Shown here: positions 11,290 to 37,027 of the stretch, one piece after another
Numbering within the stretch: the stretch's first letter is position 1
Layout of the letters: each line of letters starts with the position of its first letter
DNA from: Dama dama
Taxonomy: Eukaryota; Chordata; Mammalia; Artiodactyla; Cervidae
Length of the DNA stretch: 64,000 nt
Assembly (NCBI RefSeq): GCF_033118175.1
Contig: NC_083694.1
Span: 42,493,608 to 42,557,607 of the forward strand
Direction of reading: 5' to 3'
Notes under the pieces: model-generated
Databases searched by the model: none
The model's input: the letters and a program-made list of their open reading frames with translations, nothing else
What the model was told of the DNA's origin: nothing
Program-made: the position numbers and the translations under genes

Positions 11290-12065
11290 ATGATAAGGCT
11301 ACTTAGCTATAAAAAAATAATGAAATAATCCCATTTGCAGCAACATGGATGGACCTAGAAATGATCATACTAAGTGAAGTAAGTCAGAGAAAGACAAACA
11401 TATGACAAACCAATCAATCTTAAAGGAAATCAGTCCTGAATATTCATTGGAAGGACTGATGCTGAAGCTGAAGCTCCAATACTTTGGCCACTTGATGGGA
11501 ACAGCTGACTTATTGGAAAGCACCCTGATGCTGAGAAAGACTAAGGGCAGGAGGAGAAGGGGGTGACAGAGGATGAAATGGTTAAATAGCATCACTGACT
11601 CAAAGAATATGAATTTGAGCAAACTCTGGGAGATGGTGAAGGCCAGGGAAGCCTGGCATGCTGCAGTCCATGGGGCTGCAAAAGGAGTCGGACAGGAATG
11701 AGCGACTGAACTGAACTTATATACAGAATCTAAAAAAAATGATACAAATATACTTATTTACAAAGCAGAAATAGACTCACATATATAGAAAACAATCTTA
11801 TGGTTACCAAAGGGGAAAATTGGGGGAAGAGATAAATTAGGGGTTTGAGATTAATAGATACAAGCTACCATATATAAAATAAATAATAAGGACCTACTGT
11901 GAACTATATTTAATATCTCATAATAATCTATAATGGAAAAGAATCTAATATATATATTTTGAATATAGATATATAGGAAAAGAATCTAGTATAAATATAT
12001 GTAAATGAATCACTTTGCTGTACCTTGAAACTAACAGATCATTGTAAATCAACTATATGCATCAT
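11290..12065 (+). mobile_element. Younger L1 3' end nested in the older L1
   Basis: 'gcaacatggatggacctag' and 'taagtgaagtaagtcagag' begin a typical ruminant L1 3' end. It finishes near 'taaatcaactatatgcatc' at about 12060. It is itself split by a BovB fragment at 11408-11717. Older L1 sequence resumes at about 12070. Confidence 0.7.
11408..11717 (+). mobile_element. BovB LINE, 3' end, inside the L1 3' end
   Basis: Covers 'caatcaatcttaaaggaaat' to 'gagcgactgaactgaac'. L1 text is interrupted just after 'acaaacatatgacaa' and resumes with 'tatacagaatctaaaa'. Confidence 0.88.
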
Positions 12066-12069
12066 TTTT

Positions 12070-12540
12070 TTTTAAGAAGTGTGAAAAGGCAAGCCACAAT
12101 CCAGATAATATCTGCAAAACATAAATTAACAGGGCTTTTGCTTTGGTTTTTTCTTCTTTATTTAAATTAAAGTCAAAACCAGTTCACTCACTTCTCCCCC
12201 TTTCTTCTCATGTAAATAATAATGATTAATATCCAGAATAAATTTAAAAAAAAAACCCCACAAATAAAAAGACAAAAACTCAATAGGAAAATGAGCAAAA
12301 GAGAGTCATTACATAGAAGAAACCCCAAGAAAAATGCTTCCTAAGTAACCAGGAAAATGCAAAGTAAAGCCTCCAGGAGATAACTATTTCACATGCACCA
12401 AACTGGCAATAACTTAAGAGTCTGATAATAACTAATGGTCTCACGATATGAAGCAACAGTCATTCTTGCTCACTGCTCATGGAGAATAAATTACCAGAAC
12501 TGCTTGGGATATGGTTTAGCAATTCCCAGTGCAGGAGTTC
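12070..12540 (+). mobile_element. Old L1 ORF2 C-terminal region (segment 4)
   Basis: 'aaaaactcaataggaaaatg' and 'ctatttcacatgcaccaaac' match the tail of L1 ORF2. This completes the element spread from 7620 and shows repeated nesting. Confidence 0.65.
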
Positions 12541-12737
12541 TTAACCTAGGTATGTAATTAGAACTCAGGGGGGTCCATGTACTCAAATGGGCAAAAAACA
12601 ATGGCTGTGTTTTCACTAACTGTAACTGAAACTTTCCATTTCCTTCTATTACCAACTAAACCTTTGTGTCACTAGTACTTGTGACTTCTATGAACCAAAA
12701 GAATACAGATTTTGTGCATCACATTGAATTTGTTGCA

Positions 12738-13465
12738 GGTATCTCAAAATCACTTTGCCGACAAAAGTCCATATAGTCAAAGCTATGGTTTTTCCAGTAG
12801 TCATGTACGGATGTGAGAGTTGGACCATAGAGAAGGCTGAACGCTGAAGAAAGGATGCTTTTGAACTGTGGTACTGGAGGAGACTCTTAAGAGTCCCTTG
12901 CACTGTAAAGAGATCAAACCAATCAGTCCTAAAGGAAATCAACCCTGACCATTCATTGGAGGATTGATGTTGAAGTTGAAGCTCCAATGCTTTGGTCACC
13001 TGATACGAAAGGTCAGCTCATTGGAAAAGACCCTGATGCTGGGAAAGTGAAAGTGAAGTCGCTCAGTCGTGTCTGACTCTGCGACCCCATGGACCCCTGC
13101 TAGGCTCCTCCATCCATGGCAAGACAGCCATGGCATCCATGGATTCTCCAGGCAAGAATACTGTAGTGGGCTGCCATTTCCTTCTCCAGGGGATCTTCCC
13201 AACACAGGGATTGAACCTGGGTCTCCCACACCTCAGGCAGACTCTTTACCATCTGAATCACCAGGGGCTCCTGATGCTGGGAAAGACTGAAGGCAAAAGG
13301 AGAAGGAGACAACAGAGGATGAGATGGTTGGATGGCATCACCGACTCAATGGACATGAGTTTGAGCAAACTCCGGGAGACAGTGAAGAACAGGGAAGACT
13401 GGCGTGCCGCAGTCCCTGGGGTCGCAAAGAGTCAGACATCAGTGAGCAACTGAACAACAACAGCT
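12738..13465 (+). mobile_element. BovB LINE 3' end, split by a SINE
   Basis: Arms 12738-13047 and 13270-13465 are one BovB 3' end interrupted by an antisense SINE. Reading frames are broken in both arms. Confidence 0.9.
13048..13269 (-). mobile_element. Bov-tA-type SINE inserted in BovB, with target duplication
   Basis: Antisense SINE flanked by the 16-bp repeat CCTGATGCTGGGAAAG at 13032-13047 and 13270-13285. This is a clean retroposition footprint in which only one of the two repeat copies belongs to BovB. Confidence 0.93.
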
Positions 13466-13755
13466 GGAGAAACTCTGGCCCATACGTATCAGGAGATGTG
13501 AGCAAAATGCTGGGAGCCTGGAAAGGGCTTAAATATTCATCGGCAATACAATGGATAAATGGTGGAACGTGCCTGCAGTATAATTACTTTTTTTTTAAAA
13601 GCACTTGAAGACTCAGGTGGCATTGAGCTTGATGCCTCATGGACTAATAGCATAGTATTATCCACAATCCAGAGGTAATTTACTCTGTTGTAAGTATGAA
13701 GAGTGTTGATTATTCTTGTATTAGGGATGGAGAAACATATGTAGCTGAACAAGCT
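13466..13755. other. No gene recognised
   Basis: AT-rich unassigned sequence with a T run at 13588-13596. The open frames crossing it begin in the flanking BovB copy. Confidence 0.4.
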
Positions 13756-13756
13756 T

Positions 13757-13930
13757 ACTTCGTTCAGTTGCTAAGCTGTGCCCCATTCTTTGTGACCCCA
13801 TGGACTCCTGCACACCAGGCTCCTGTCCTCCACCGTCTCCCAGAGTTTGCTCAAATTCACATCCATTGAGTCAGTGATGTTATCCAATCATCTCATCCTC
13901 TGCCGCCCCCTTCTCCTTTTGGCTTCAAAG
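13757..13930 (-). mobile_element. BovB LINE, 3' end, antisense
   Basis: Reverse complement of the BovB terminus, from 'cttcgttcagttgctaagc' to 'ccttctccttttggcttca'. Confidence 0.82.
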
Positions 13931-14100
13931 AAGTGTAACCAAGTATTAAAGAAGAAGGTGAGCTCATTCCTGCTTGCCAACTTGTCCATTATTCTTGAGT
14001 TGATTCTCTGCTTAAGGCAAATCAAGGGGAGGGGCTAAGGCTCTAAGGCATGACTATCAGTTTCTGTATCATCATCTTTTACCTGTCTCTCACCTGGCAG

Positions 14101-14305
14101 GTGTTGGTCGCTCAGTTGTGTCCGACTATTTGGGACCCAAAGGGCTGTAGCCTGTAGGCTCCTCTGTCCATGGGATTTCCCAGGCAAGAAGACTGGAGTG
14201 GATTGCCATTCCCTTCTCCAGGGGATCTTTCCAACCCAGGGATCGAACCTGGGTCTCCTGCATTGCAGGGAGATTCTTTACCATCTGAGCCACGAGACTG
14301 TCTCT
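14101..14305 (-). mobile_element. Bov-tA-type SINE
   Basis: Antisense unit: 'tggtcgctcagttgtgtccg' to 'ctttaccatctgagccacg'. Confidence 0.87.
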
Positions 14306-15345
14306 AACACCCCGAGGGCTAGTCATTCAGCGAGGCTAAAGGAGAAGGCTACTTTTATGAAACTGACTACACATGACATTGGGGACCTGAGGATCAAGGC
14401 AGGTGGGCCCAAGGCCTCCACCCTACAGGCTGGAGCAGAGTAGGGGCTGGAGGGGCCAGCCCTCAGGACACAGGCATTCAGGACTGACACCGGCTACATT
14501 CCATGTGTCTTTTAAAACAAAGTACAACTCACTCTTCAGTAAACTCTGTGAAATATTATTCTCCACTTGAACAAAGAAATCTGAGCCAAACACGCCTTTG
14601 TGGCTTTCTCACTTTTGCTTGGTTTTGAAGAAAACCTCTCAAGCAAAGCTGGGACATCAACAGAGGCCCCACGGCCGGACCCTGGTTGCTCTCCTGCAAG
14701 GCAGTGCCTGGTATCCCATCATCATCAACCCAACGTCTGTGTCTGCACACGGCTCCTTTGTTCCCCACAACTTTTCTTTTTCTTTTTTAAGACAATGAAC
14801 TTTCCTAATGTTATTTTCAAGCCAAGGAAAAATCTCCAAGAGCAGGCTGAATTAAAATACAAAACAAAATATTTAAAGTGAAGACCTGAGAATGTGATCC
14901 CAGGTAGAACTGAAAAAGCAAAATAGCAGCTGAGTTGTGAGGCCCAGGGGGGAGATTGCAGCTGATCTGGGATAGATGGCAGCTGGCCCAGGACTCGGGG
15001 AACCTGAAACAGACCCTGCGGGCTGCAGGAAGCCCAGATGGCTATGCTGATGGCAATGGTGATAATGATGGTGATGATGGTGAATCCTGCCTCAGCAGCA
15101 GGCCATGTGAGAGCCCTGGCCCTCCTGCCCTAGGCACCTAGAGGCTGGAGCTGGGATTTGTGGGGAGAGGCTAGCAGGGTGTGTCCAGCCCAGGCGCTCC
15201 TCAGTCCCTTCCCGTGCACCTCACTGATTCTGCCCCACGTTGTCTGTGTTGGGGGAGGCGCAGTGGCCCTGACATGCAGTAGTAGGTAGCTCCGTAGGTG
15301 CCCAGGTCCCTGACCAAGGGTTAAGGCAAGAAAGTTTTTTTAAAA
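14306..15345. other. Non-repetitive stretch, no gene recognised
   Basis: GC-richer than its surroundings, with short open frames lacking start context, splice signals or domain features. A short GAT/GGT trinucleotide tract lies at 15047-15083. Confidence 0.45.
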
Positions 15346-15354
15346 AAATAACTA

Positions 15355-15668
15355 ACTATCCTAAAGGAAATCAACCCTGAATATCCATTGGAAGGACTGA
15401 TGCTGAAGCTGAAGCTCCAATACTTCGGCCACCTGATGTGAAGCTCCAATACGTTTGGCCACCTCACTTGAAAAGGCCCTGATGCTGGGTAAGACTCAAG
15501 GCAAAAGGAGAAGGAGGTGACAGAGGATGAGATGGTTGGATGGCATCACCAACTCAATGGACATGAGTTTGAGCAAACTCTGGGAGACAGTGAAGGACAG
15601 GGAAGCCTGGCATGCTTCAGTTCATGAGGTCGCAAAAGAGTCAGATTCGACTTAGCAACCGAACAACA
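15355..15668 (+). mobile_element. BovB LINE, 3' end
   Basis: From 'tcctaaaggaaatcaaccct' to 'cgacttagcaaccgaacaa'. An internal partial duplication of the 'aagctccaatac' block occurs at 15411-15450. Confidence 0.87.
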
Positions 15669-16016
15669 TGAAGTGATTCCTCAGAAAAATGGAATGTCTT
15701 CCTCATTCCTTGGAGAAGCAACAGCTTAGAATATAGAACACATCCAGACTCTAAGATGATAGTGCTGATCACGCTAAAATCATACTTTACATTTAGTGCT
15801 TCACAGTTTAAAAAACGTAACTCCCCCTTTATGGCTGCCTTTGATCCATGGGCAACCTATAGCACAGGACAAAGAGATGGCTTCTCTTCTTTTTACAACA
15901 GATGATGACAACTTTGTGGGGATATTGGGAGAACTGAGTTTCATGATGTAGTAACAAACAAGCAAGTGTGCTCGGTCACTCAGTTTATCTGTGATATTTT
16001 CCCAGCAAGAATACTG
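15669..16016. other. No gene recognised
   Basis: Unassigned sequence without convincing coding or repeat features. Its last ~40 bases contain a decayed piece of SINE ('ctcggtcactcagttt'). Confidence 0.4.
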
Positions 16017-16557
16017 GAAAAGTGAAAGTGAAAGTCACTCAGTCGTGTCTGACTCTTTGCAACCCCATGGACTGTATAGTCCATGGAATTCTCCAGGCCA
16101 GAATACTGGAGTGAGTAGCCTTTCCCTTCTCCAGGGGATCTTTCCAACCTGGGATCAAACCCAGGTCTCCTGCATTGCAGGTGGATTCTTTACCAGTTGA
16201 GCCACAAGGGAAGCCCAAATGAAAGTGAAAGTCACTAAGTCCTGTCTGACTCTTTGCGACCCTGGAAACCCAGTTCTCCAAGCCAGAATACTGGAGAGGG
16301 TAGCTTTTCCCCTTCTCCAGCCCAGGAATCTTCCCAACCCAGGAGTCAAACCAGGGTCTCCTGCATTGCAGGTGGATTCTTTACCAACTGAGCTATCAGG
16401 GAGCCCCAACTAAGGCTCCAATTGAGCTATCAGAGAAGAATACTGGAGTGGGTTGCTATTTCCTCCTCCAGGGGAACGTCCCAACCCAGGAACTGAGCCC
16501 ATGTCTCCTGTGTCTCCTGCATTGCTGGCAGATTCTTTACCACTGAGCCACCAGGGA
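16017..16557 (-). mobile_element. Three Bov-tA-type SINEs in tandem
   Basis: Antisense units at about 16017-16217, 16218-16410 and 16428-16557 lie head-to-tail. The first two start with the same 'gaaagtgaaagtcact' block; the third is truncated and begins 'gaagaatactggagtgggtt'. Confidence 0.85.
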
Positions 16558-16621
16558 TGGCATAATGTAGTAGCCAGCCTGTAAATCAGTAGAGAAAATT
16601 TACCTAAGACGTGATCAGCGA

Positions 16622-16900
16622 GGGCTTCCCTGGTCGTCCAGTGGTTAAGAATGTGCTTGCCGATGCAGGGGACACGGGTTTGATCTCTGGTCCAGGAAGA
16701 TCTCACAGCTGCAGGGCAACTGCTGTGCTGCAACTACTGAAGCCGAGTACCCTAGAGCCTGTGCTCTGCAACAGGATAAGCCCCCGAGATGAGAAGACCA
16801 AGCACAGCGATGAAGAGTAGCCCACACTCTCTACAACTAGAGAAAGGCTTCATGCAGCAACGAAGACCCAGCACGGCCAAAAACAAATAAATATTTTTTT
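16622..16900 (+). mobile_element. CHR-type SINE
   Basis: Starts 'agggcttccctggtcgtcca' and ends 'agcacggccaaaaacaaat' plus T/A-rich tail. An A run follows at 16922-16939. Confidence 0.85.
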
Positions 16901-16994
16901 TTTAAAAGAGAGATAATCCGTAAAAAAAAAAAAAAAAAAGGACAAAATAGTGACAAATGTAAGGATTCCTTTTGTATCAGTTGTGAAAGGTTAA

Positions 16995-17180
16995 GGCTTC
17001 CCTGCGGCTCTGATGGTAAAGAATCTGCCTACAATGCAGGAGACCTAGGTTAGATCCCTGGGTCAGGAAGATCCCCTGGAGAAGCAATGGGTACCCACTC
17101 AAGTATTCTTGTCTGGATAATCCCATGGACAAAGGAACCTGGTAGGCTATACTCCATGGAGTCAAAAAGAGCCAGAGTTA
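16995..17180 (+). mobile_element. Bov-tA-type SINE
   Basis: Starts 'aggcttccctgcggctctga' and ends near 'gagtcaaaaagagccagag'. Confidence 0.85.
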
Positions 17181-17638
17181 GCCATCCAGTCAGCCCTGGG
17201 CCCTCCCTGCTCTATTCAGCACCTGGGACACAGCCCTTCCTTCATTTCATTCATCAGGCTTTCACCAAGAATCCAAATCACAATCACCAACCCCCTGCGG
17301 AAGAGCAGTTTGGCTGTCACTTCCCTGGGGCACCACTGCCCAGGCCCTCGGGGATTGCAGCCTGGCCACCTCCGGACCAGTGAAGCGGCTGGGAAGGCTG
17401 TGGTTTAGAGCTGCTAGGTCAGGGTCTCAGAGCCACTTTCTGCAAGAGGGATTTGCTCCTTTCAGTCAAGGGGACTGGACTCTGGGTGAGACTTGATTTC
17501 CAGACCTCACCTCCTACCTAATTCTGCAAGCGGTCTGGGCAGGCACCGGGGCTCCCAAAGCAACAAAGGTGAGCATGAAGGAGTTCAGATCAATTGCTCA
17601 AATCCAGGTCACTTGTAAATGTGGACGGCACCCCTCCT
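17181..17638. other. Non-repetitive stretch, no gene recognised
   Basis: GC-moderate sequence with a 98-codon open frame at 17087-17383 that begins inside the SINE and has no domain features. I do not call a gene. Confidence 0.4.
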
Positions 17639-17639
17639 C

Positions 17640-18108
17640 AAGTCTTTGTGACCCCATGGACCGCAGCACACCAGACTACCCTGTCCATCACCAACTCCCG
17701 GAGCTTGCTCAAACTCATGTCTATTGAGTTGGTGATACCATCCAACTATCTCATCCTCTGATGTGCCCTTCTCCTCCTGCCTTCAATCTTTCCCAGCATC
17801 AGGATCTTTCTCAATGAGTCAGCTCTTTGCATCAGATGGCCAAAGTATTGGAGCTTTAGCATCAGTCCTTCCAATGAATATTCAGGACTGATTTCCTTTA
17901 GGATTGACTGGTTTGAATTGATCTTCTTGCAGTCCAAGGGACTCTCAAGAACCTTCTCCAACACCACAGTTCAAAAGTATCAATTCTTCAGTGCTCCTAA
18001 GGGAGCCCCGTAAGCTTTCCTTATGGTCCAACTCTCACATCCATACATGACTACTGGAAAAACCATAGCTTTGACTAGACAGACCTTTGTTGGCAAAGTA
18101 ATGTCGAG
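17640..18108 (-). mobile_element. BovB LINE, antisense 3' part
   Basis: Reverse complement of BovB from 'agtctttgtgaccccatgga' to 'ttgttggcaaagtaatgtc'. There are frameshifts. Confidence 0.88.
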
Positions 18109-18640
18109 AGTGAAGGAAGTGATGCCCAAAGTGGGGTGACTCTTGAATGAGGAGGAAGCCTGTCCAGCTGGAGGGACCACACACCTAAATTCCAAGTCCA
18201 GATCACTTGGAAATGTGGACAGCACCCCTCCTCAGGTTCCAAGTTCTCTTTCTGGGCAACATGGCCCCCTCCACCTTTACTTCCTAGAAGGAAGAGATTA
18301 GGTGTGTTTAGCCTAGGAAAGAAGCTGGCAGATAGAGAGGGTGGAGGCAGCTAAATGTTATTGATATGCCTAAAGCCAGTAATTCCTGACCTGGCCAGAA
18401 AAGGCCCAAGGTTTAGATAAAGCAGATCCTGGAACCCCCACCCCAAACACAGGGGGAAAAAACCACTACATCTCCTGGACTCTGATAACCTGAGCCTCTT
18501 AAAAATACTCTTTCCCTTCTGTCCATTTGGAATCACCTTTCCTTGCCCCCTTCCTGCAGATCACTCAAATTTCAGGGAGCTGAATCAGAGGTGGGGGTTG
18601 CTGGTACAATATGCTTGTGACTTGCAAGAGCTTTGTTGTT
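18109..18640. other. No gene recognised
   Basis: Unassigned sequence. A repeated phrase ('gtggacagcacccctcctca' at about 18215, like 'gtggacggcacccctcctca' at 17620) flanks the BovB copy on both sides; see findings. Confidence 0.45.
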
Positions 18641-18644
18641 TTTT

Positions 18645-18778
18645 TAAACCAAATAATCAATTTGTTTCCTTTTTCTTTTTTGGCCCCAAGGCAAAAAAGA
18701 ATCCCAACTAGGGATTAAACCCACACCCCCAGCAGTAGAACTGCAGAGTCTTAACCCCTGGACTGCCAGGGAAGTACT
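18645..18778 (-). mobile_element. CHR-type SINE, antisense, 5' half
   Basis: Plus-strand text 'actagggattaaacccac' and 'cttaacccctggactgccag' followed by 'ggaagta' is the reverse of the CHR tRNA-like head. Confidence 0.75.
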
Positions 18779-19204
18779 GCAAGAGTTTTTAATGTTCACT
18801 GTTAATAATGAATAATAATAAATGTCAGTAATTTGTGACTTTCAACATAACAGATTTTGAGTCTTTCTTCATTGAAAGTATATATAGACCTTTCAAATTC
18901 ATTGATCTGAACTCCAAATTCACCAGCCTACTACAAGGGCTCCTTCTCTGGCTAAGGACACAAAGTCTCCATGTAATGTTGTGTTCAAGATGGAATCTTG
19001 GAAATGGTTTCCCTCTTACCCACATGGGTGCCCACCTCTGGGGTCCTCATTCTTGCTCCCCAGGGGTCCTCTCTCAACAGAGCCGACCTCTAGACCAAAA
19101 AGGGTCAGGGCCCTCCTCTGACCATTCCCGGTGACGCCAGCTCCCTCTCCAACCCCACCCCTCGAGCAAGCCCTCCGCAACCCAGTGCTCCGCCTCACTC
19201 GAGC

Positions 19205-19395
19205 TGCAGGGCCTTAGCTCTTCCTGTTTCTTCTTCCTGGAATGCTCTCAACTGATACCAGGTCTCCCCCCAGGCCCTTTTTCAAAGAGGCCTCTCTACA
19301 CACCCTGCGGAACAGTCTGTCACTGCCTCTTCTCTCTGCTTTTCCACATAGAATGTAGATCTTTTCCTCTCTCCCAACCCCACACATTCGTTTTG
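19205..19395 (+). mobile_element. L2 LINE fragment
   Basis: 'tcttcctggaatgctctca', 'aaagaggcctctctacacac' and 'tccacatagaatgtagatc' resemble the ancient L2 3' region. Confidence 0.5.
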
Positions 19396-20518
19396 GATCA
19401 TAGAAAAAGCAAGAGAATTTCAGAAAAACATCTACTTCTGCTTCATTGACTACGCTAAAGCCTTTGACTGTGTGCATCACAAGAAACTGGAAAATTCTTC
19501 AAGAGATGGGAATACCAGACCACCTTATCTGCCTCCTGAGAAATCTGTATACAGGTCAAGAAGCAACAGCCAGAACCGGACATGGAACACCAACTGGTTC
19601 CAAATAGGGAAAGGAGTATGTCAAGGCTGTATACTGTCACCCTATTTATTTAACTTATATGCAGAGTACATCATGCAAAATTCCAGACTGGATGAAGCAC
19701 AAGCTGGAATCAAGATTGCCAGGAGAAATATCAATAACCTCAGATATGCAGATTGCCACCACCCTTATGGCAGAAAGCGAAGAAGAACTAAAGAGCTTCT
19801 TGATGAAAGTGAAAAGAGCAGAATGAAAAGCTGGCCTAAAACTCAACATTCAAAAAACAGAGATGATGGAATTCAGTCCCATCACTTAATGGCAAATACA
19901 TGGAGAAACAATGCAAACTGACAGACTCTTTCTTGGGCTCCAATATCACTTCAGAATGTGACTGCAGCCATGAAATTAAAAGATGCTTGCTCCTTAGAAG
20001 AAAAGCTATGACAAACCTATGACAAATTAAAAAGCAGAGACCATTACTTTGCTGACAAAGGTCAGTCTAGTCAAAGCTTTGGCTTTTCCAGTAGTCATGT
20101 ATTGATGTGAGAGTTGGACCATAAAGAAGGCTGAGCGCTGAAGAATTGATGCTTTCCAAGTGTGGTGTTAGAGAAGACTCTTGAGAGTCCCTTGGACTGC
20201 AAGGAGATCAAACCAGTCAATTCTAAAGGAAATCAGTCCTGAATATTCATTGGAAGGACTGATGCTGAAGCTGAAGCTCCAATACTTTGGCCACCTGATG
20301 TGAAGAGCCAACTCATTGGAAAAGACCCTGATGCTGGGAAAGATTGAGGTCAGGAGGAGAAAGGGATGTCAGAGGATGAGAAGGTTTGATGGCATCACTG
20401 ACTCAGTGGACGAGTTTGAGTAAGCTCAGGGAGTTGATGATGGACAGAGCAGCCTGGCGTGCTGCAGTCCATCGGGTCACAAAGAGTTAAGACACAATTA
20501 AGCGACTGAACAACTCTA
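19396..20518 (+). mobile_element. BovB LINE, 5'-truncated, frameshifted
   Basis: Begins in the reverse-transcriptase fingers ('ttggatcatagaaaaagcaa') and runs to the 3' end 'aagcgactgaacaactcta'. The palm region around 19740 is frameshifted (YADCHH in the frame at 19472-19921), so the YADD box is lost. Confidence 0.9.
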
Positions 20519-21765
20519 CACAGAAGATCTAGGACAGGCCATGTCTCCCCATGGTTACTGCAGCCCCAGAATCAGGCTCGGCACACTGTAGGTGCAGCAC
20601 CGCTAGCAGTTGCTGATGGAGCCGGACCTGCCCTCAGGTCTCAGCTGAAGCCTCAGCAGCCCCCACCCCTCGAGGTCTCTCCTGTTCCCCCTCCTCACAT
20701 CCTGTTTACATCATCACAGAGCTAATCAAAACAAGCAGCTCAACAAGCAGTTATTTGCATTTTTAGTAATGAACATCCACCTTGCCTTCTGGTTCACCAG
20801 TCAATCTGCAAACTGCAGCCTGAGGGCCCAGCTCAGCTGCTGCCTGGTTTGGTGAAGGGGGGGTTGCTGCCCGGTGGTCCTGAAGGCTGGCTGTGGGTGC
20901 TTCTGTGCAGCCTGGTCAGAGCTGAGCAGTTGTGATGGAAGCGTGACAGCCCACACACCTCAAGTACTTACCGCCTAGCCTGGCCTTTTCAGACAGTTCA
21001 CTTATGTCCATACTGTGCCCAGGAGGAAAGGGAGGAAAGGAAGGACAGCCAACGATGAGGCCGCCCAGCAACGCATGTTCTCTGTGTTGGGCAGTTTTAC
21101 TTAGTAGCTCAGCCCTTTGCCGTCAGTTCACTTCCATCTCATCAGTCATTTATAAAAATGATTCCACCAACACAAAAGTCAAGGGAATTGACACGTGTTC
21201 AAAAGTTCAGGAGTTGTCCTGCTTCAGGTGTGGACAGATCTTGGGTCAAGCCTCGTCCTCAGCTTCCTGCCTCTCATTCTGGAGCCATGCTAGGGCCAGT
21301 CCTCCCGAGCACCTGGCAGATAGAGCCGCAGGAGGCAGGGCAGGTCCCAGAACAGAATCTCACTGGCTGACGGGTCTCACCTGGGCTGCGTGATCAAGTG
21401 TGTTGGGCTCTGACTGGATGGGCCCACGCCCTGACGTTCAACTCACCCACCCCACCTAGGAACCTGGGCAGCTGAAAGAGCTGGGTGCTGTTCCCTGATG
21501 AGGGGAAAACAGGCGAGGCTAGCCTCGAGAGGTTCTCAACTCCCATCTCAGGACTTTTTCTGCAACGGGAAACGAGGAACTGACTTACAAAAATTCACCA
21601 GTAAGCCAACAGCGTTGGTATTTTTAATAGCACATTAGGGATACAGTTAATGAATCGGAGAGAAGTCACAAGCCTCTTTCATCTGTTTTATGTGTTTTCA
21701 CCTTGCTGTGTGAACCATGTCCCCTGTTCAGTTATTTCAGCAGCTGGATCAATAGTTACGAGCTA
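20519..21765. other. Non-repetitive flank downstream of PARK7, no gene recognised
   Basis: About 1.2 kb of mixed composition with open frames up to 129 codons (21004-21393). None has recognisable domains or flanking splice or poly(A) logic. Confidence 0.45.
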
Positions 21766-21767
21766 CC

Positions 21768-21962
21768 AGTTTTGCTGATGGTTCAGATGGTGAAGAACCT
21801 GCCTGCAATGGAGGAGACTGGAGTTCGATCCCTGGGTCAGGAAGATCCCCTGGAGGAGGGCATGGCAACCCACTCCAGTATTCTTGCCTGGAGAATTCCA
21901 TGGGCAGAGGAGCCAGGTTGGCTACAGTCCATGAGGTTGCAAAAAGTTGGACACAACTGAAC
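21768..21962 (+). mobile_element. Bov-tA-type SINE just downstream of PARK7
   Basis: Starts 'cagttttgctgatggttcag' and ends 'gttggacacaactgaacaa'. It lies about 80 bases beyond the predicted PARK7 cleavage site. Confidence 0.87.
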
Positions 21963-22044
21963 AATAGTTAAAAGCTGCAGACAAAGCTGATACCACTTGG
22001 TTTCACACAAGGAAACAGAGACCAGGGAGAAAAGAAGGAACAGT

Positions 22045-22267
22045 TGGTAGTTTGCTAAATGCCCTGTTTATTCTGCAATCAAGGCTCAGAAATGGGAGGA
22101 TACAATGCAATCTCTCCATAGCTGTCATTTCAGAGCCACAAATGGACAGGGAGGGAGTGAGGAAGATGGCTACTCTGCACAATGACTGCCCCCCTTTTAA
22201 AAGTGAACACAATGAGGCTGGATTACAAATGGCCTGTCTCTCTGACCCATCATCAAGCCTCTCCACT
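22045..22267 (-). other. PARK7: PARK7 3' untranslated region
   Basis: Sequence between the stop codon and the predicted cleavage site on the minus strand. A canonical AATAAA signal lies at 22067-22072 (minus), so cleavage is expected about 15-25 bases later, near 22045-22052. This gives a UTR of about 220 bases, a short UTR as expected for this gene. The end is inferred. Confidence 0.75.
22067..22072 (-). terminator. PARK7: PARK7 poly(A) signal AATAAA
   Basis: AATAAA on the minus strand about 196 bases after the stop codon. It is the first canonical signal downstream of the coding region. Confidence 0.82.

Positions 22268-37027
<14,760 letters not shown>

Noticed and set aside
21004..21393. 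129-codon plus-strand frame downstream of PARK7
   Set aside because: No domain, no promoter or poly(A) context, and low-complexity composition. Not enough to call a gene.
1..22000. ERRFI1 exons expected on the left
   Set aside because: No supported coding exon was found. In human the gap between the two genes is larger than this flank, so absence is expected.
22003..22266. 87-codon minus-strand frame after the PARK7 stop
   Set aside because: It lies in the 3' untranslated region. The PARK7 frame ends at a proper stop with full family length.
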